A DNA stretch of 64,000 nucleotides from Schlegelella_A sp036263655. GTDB taxonomy: Bacteria > Pseudomonadota > Gammaproteobacteria > Burkholderiales > Burkholderiaceae_C. This document shows positions 62,929-64,000 of this stretch, piece after piece (the stretch's first letter is position 1; each line of letters opens with the position of its first letter). The DNA is taken from contig DATAGP010000052.1 in the NCBI GenBank assembly GCA_036263655.1, positions 62,001-126,000 of the forward strand. Direction: 5' to 3'. The notes beneath the pieces were generated by a model. The model was given only the letters and a program-made list of their open reading frames with translations, ran no database searches and had not been told where the DNA came from. The position numbers and the translations under genes are program-made.

Positions 62929-63627
62929 ATGATCGACTACGGCCAGTTCTGCACCGTCGCCCGCGGCGCCGAGGTCTTCGGCGAGCGCTGGACGCCGCTC
63001 GTCGTGCGCGAGCTGCTCTGCGGCAGCACGCGCTTCAACGACATCCGGCGCGGCGTGCCGCGCATGTCGGCCACGTTGCTGACGCAGCGGCTTCGAAAGC
63101 TCGAGGAGATCGGCATCGTCAAGCGCGTCGCCAGCGGCAGCAGCGGCGTCGCCGAGTACCACCTCACCGGCGCCGGCGAGGAGCTGCGCCCGATCGTCAT
63201 GGCGATCGGCCACTGGGGGGCGCGCTGGATCGGCAGCAGGCTGAAGCGCGGCCAGCTCGACGTCGGCTTCCTGATGTGGGACATCCGCCGCTTCGTCCAC
63301 CTCGACAAGTTCCCGAAGAACCGGCCGGTGACGATCCACTTCCGCTTCCCCGACGCGGCGCCAGGCGAGCGGCGCTGGTGGCTCGTCGTCGACCAGGGCG
63401 GCGCCGACCTCTGCCGCGACGACCCGGGCAGCGAGGCGACGCTGGTCGTCGAGTCGACGGTGCTCGCGCTCACCGAGGTCTGGACCGGCGACCGCGACGC
63501 CGACGAGGCGGTGGGCGAGCGCGCGATCCGGATCCGCGGCGCAGCGCGCGACGTGAAGGCGCTGTGGGGCTGGCTGGGCCGCAGCGCCTTCGCCGAGACG
63601 CGCGCGGCCTGCCGCGCCGCGGCCTGA
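62929..63627 (+). CDS. HxlR-family transcriptional regulator with C-terminal SCP2-like domain
   Basis: A 232-residue winged-helix regulator. The N-terminal third is HxlR-like: FCTVARGAEVFGERWTPLVV, TRFNDIRRGVPRMSATLLTQ and LRKLEEIGIVKRV, with Cys8 in the position used for redox or electrophile sensing by some relatives. The remaining roughly 115 residues resemble an SCP2/sterol-carrier-like domain (VTIHFRFPDA, ATLVVESTVLALTEVWTGD), common in HxlR proteins of Proteobacteria. It is divergent from the methyltransferase gene, its likely target. The ATG at 62929 begins the HxlR fold; a further 18 residues upstream look non-coding. Confidence 0.87.
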   Translation: MIDYGQFCTVARGAEVFGERWTPLVVRELLCGSTRFNDIRRGVPRMSATLLTQRLRKLEEIGIVKRVASGSSGVAEYHLTGAGEELRPIVMAIGHWGARWIGSRLKRGQLDVGFLMWDIRRFVHLDKFPKNRPVTIHFRFPDAAPGERRWWLVVDQGGADLCRDDPGSEATLVVESTVLALTEVWTGDRDADEAVGERAIRIRGAARDVKALWGWLGRSAFAETRAACRAAA

Positions 63628-63647
63628 GCCTCGACACGCCCTGTTCC

Positions 63648-64000
63648 ATGCGCCCGCTGGTTCCCGTCGCTCCCGGCGCCCGTGTGGCGCTCGGCATCGC
63701 CTTCTTCGTCGTCTTCCTCGCCGGCTGGTCGCTGGCGACCTTCGGCGGCTTCGTCTCGCCGACCTTCCTCGCGGACCCGGTGGCGATGGTCCGCTCCGGC
63801 TGGACGCTGCTCGCCGAGCAGGGCTTCGGCTACGACATCGGCTGGACCGTCTGGCGCGTCTTCGGCGGCTTCGTCATCGCCGCGCTGCTGGCGCTGCCGC
63901 TCGGCGTCGCGATGGGCGCCTACAAGCCCATCGAGGCCTTCTTCGAGCCGTTCATCAGCTTCGCCCGCTACCTGCCGGCGAGCGCCTTCATCCCGCTGCT
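63648..64000 (+). CDS. NitT/TauT-type ABC permease, 5' part (cut by window end)
   Basis: The open frame from ATG 63648 to the window end encodes at least 117 residues: a short N terminus, first helix GIAFFVVFLAGWSLATFGGF, then TVWRVFGGFVIAALLALPLG, typical of TauC/SsuC permeases, and YKPIEAFFEPFISFARYLPA, the start of the coupling loop region. The 3' end, including the EAA loop, lies outside. It is 20 bp after the HxlR gene. The most likely partner is the receptor gene at 60955, separated by the methyltransferase/regulator pair. Confidence 0.85.
   Translation, partial: MRPLVPVAPGARVALGIAFFVVFLAGWSLATFGGFVSPTFLADPVAMVRSGWTLLAEQGFGYDIGWTVWRVFGGFVIAALLALPLGVAMGAYKPIEAFFEPFISFARYLPASAFIPL

Overview
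The window looks like chromosomal DNA from a very GC-rich (roughly 70 %) Betaproteobacterium, probably a Burkholderiales member of the Rubrivivax/Leptothrix/Methylibium or Comamonadaceae type. Supporting signs are several Bug/TctC-type solute receptors, two PEP-CTERM (exosortase-sorted) proteins, a DUF4212/sodium-solute symporter pair, stacked Liv-type ABC transporters and a Pseudomonas-style hut pathway. This is inferred from gene content; there is no rRNA or other marker gene. I saw no tRNA, rRNA, CRISPR array or insertion sequence. Coding density is very high, no gap exceeds 300 bp, and many genes overlap by ATGA.

Layout. 1-7.2 kb: the 3' end of a xanthine-dehydrogenase-type molybdenum subunit, a 6-hydroxynicotinate-reductase-like Fe-S protein and a UPF0280/ApbE-like protein overlap stop-to-start. 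Next come a convergent PEP-CTERM subtilase, a DUF1185 'amino acid synthesis' protein, a Tat-exported nicotinamidase and a small cupin. 7.3-17.9 kb: one long same-strand run holds a Liv-type receptor, a LivH-LivM fusion permease, LivG, LivF, HyuA, a DgoD-like dehydratase, HyuB carrying a DUF1289 tail, and a HCCA-isomerase-like protein. A hairpin terminator serving the opposite strand follows. 18.0-22.2 kb: DUF4212/symporter pair, a TPR protein, a YggT-like membrane protein and an unknown 164-aa protein. 22.2-27.6 kb: Bug receptor plus malonyl-CoA synthetase, a Rho_N-like small protein and a frameshifted TonB receptor. 27.7-32.6 kb: a complete five-gene Liv ABC operon. 32.6-40.9 kb: a sirtuin, then a two-partner-secretion operon (TpsB, TpsA with four 270-bp YDG repeats, exported caspase-fold protein).

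40.9-45.4 kb: an enolase-superfamily enzyme with a NitT/TauT-type permease and receptor but no ATPase, then an alpha/beta hydrolase. 45.3-51.5 kb, minus strand: an EF-G paralogue, then tctC-tctB-tctA and a TIM-barrel isomerase. 51.6-52.4 kb: two small proteins. 52.5-60.9 kb: histidine degradation. hutD-I-G-F is transcribed leftward and hutU, a PEP-CTERM gene and hutH rightward. Together they encode histidine to urocanate (HutH), imidazolonepropionate (HutU), formiminoglutamate (HutI), formylglutamate (HutF) and glutamate (HutG). 61-64 kb: a NitT/TauT receptor and, past a methyltransferase/HxlR divergent pair, a matching permease cut by the window end.

Themes: the region is a catabolic and transport island in which most pathway clusters carry their own uptake system. 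The most unusual items are the Mo-hydroxylase/Hnr-like/UPF0280 cluster near an exported nicotinamidase, the DgoD-like gene between hyuA and hyuB, the TPS operon ending in an exported caspase-fold protein, an in-frame GC-rich palindromic insertion inside hutH, and a repeated promoter layout (a TAnnnT-like -10 about 6-7 nt before ATG, no Shine-Dalgarno) that points to leaderless mRNAs.
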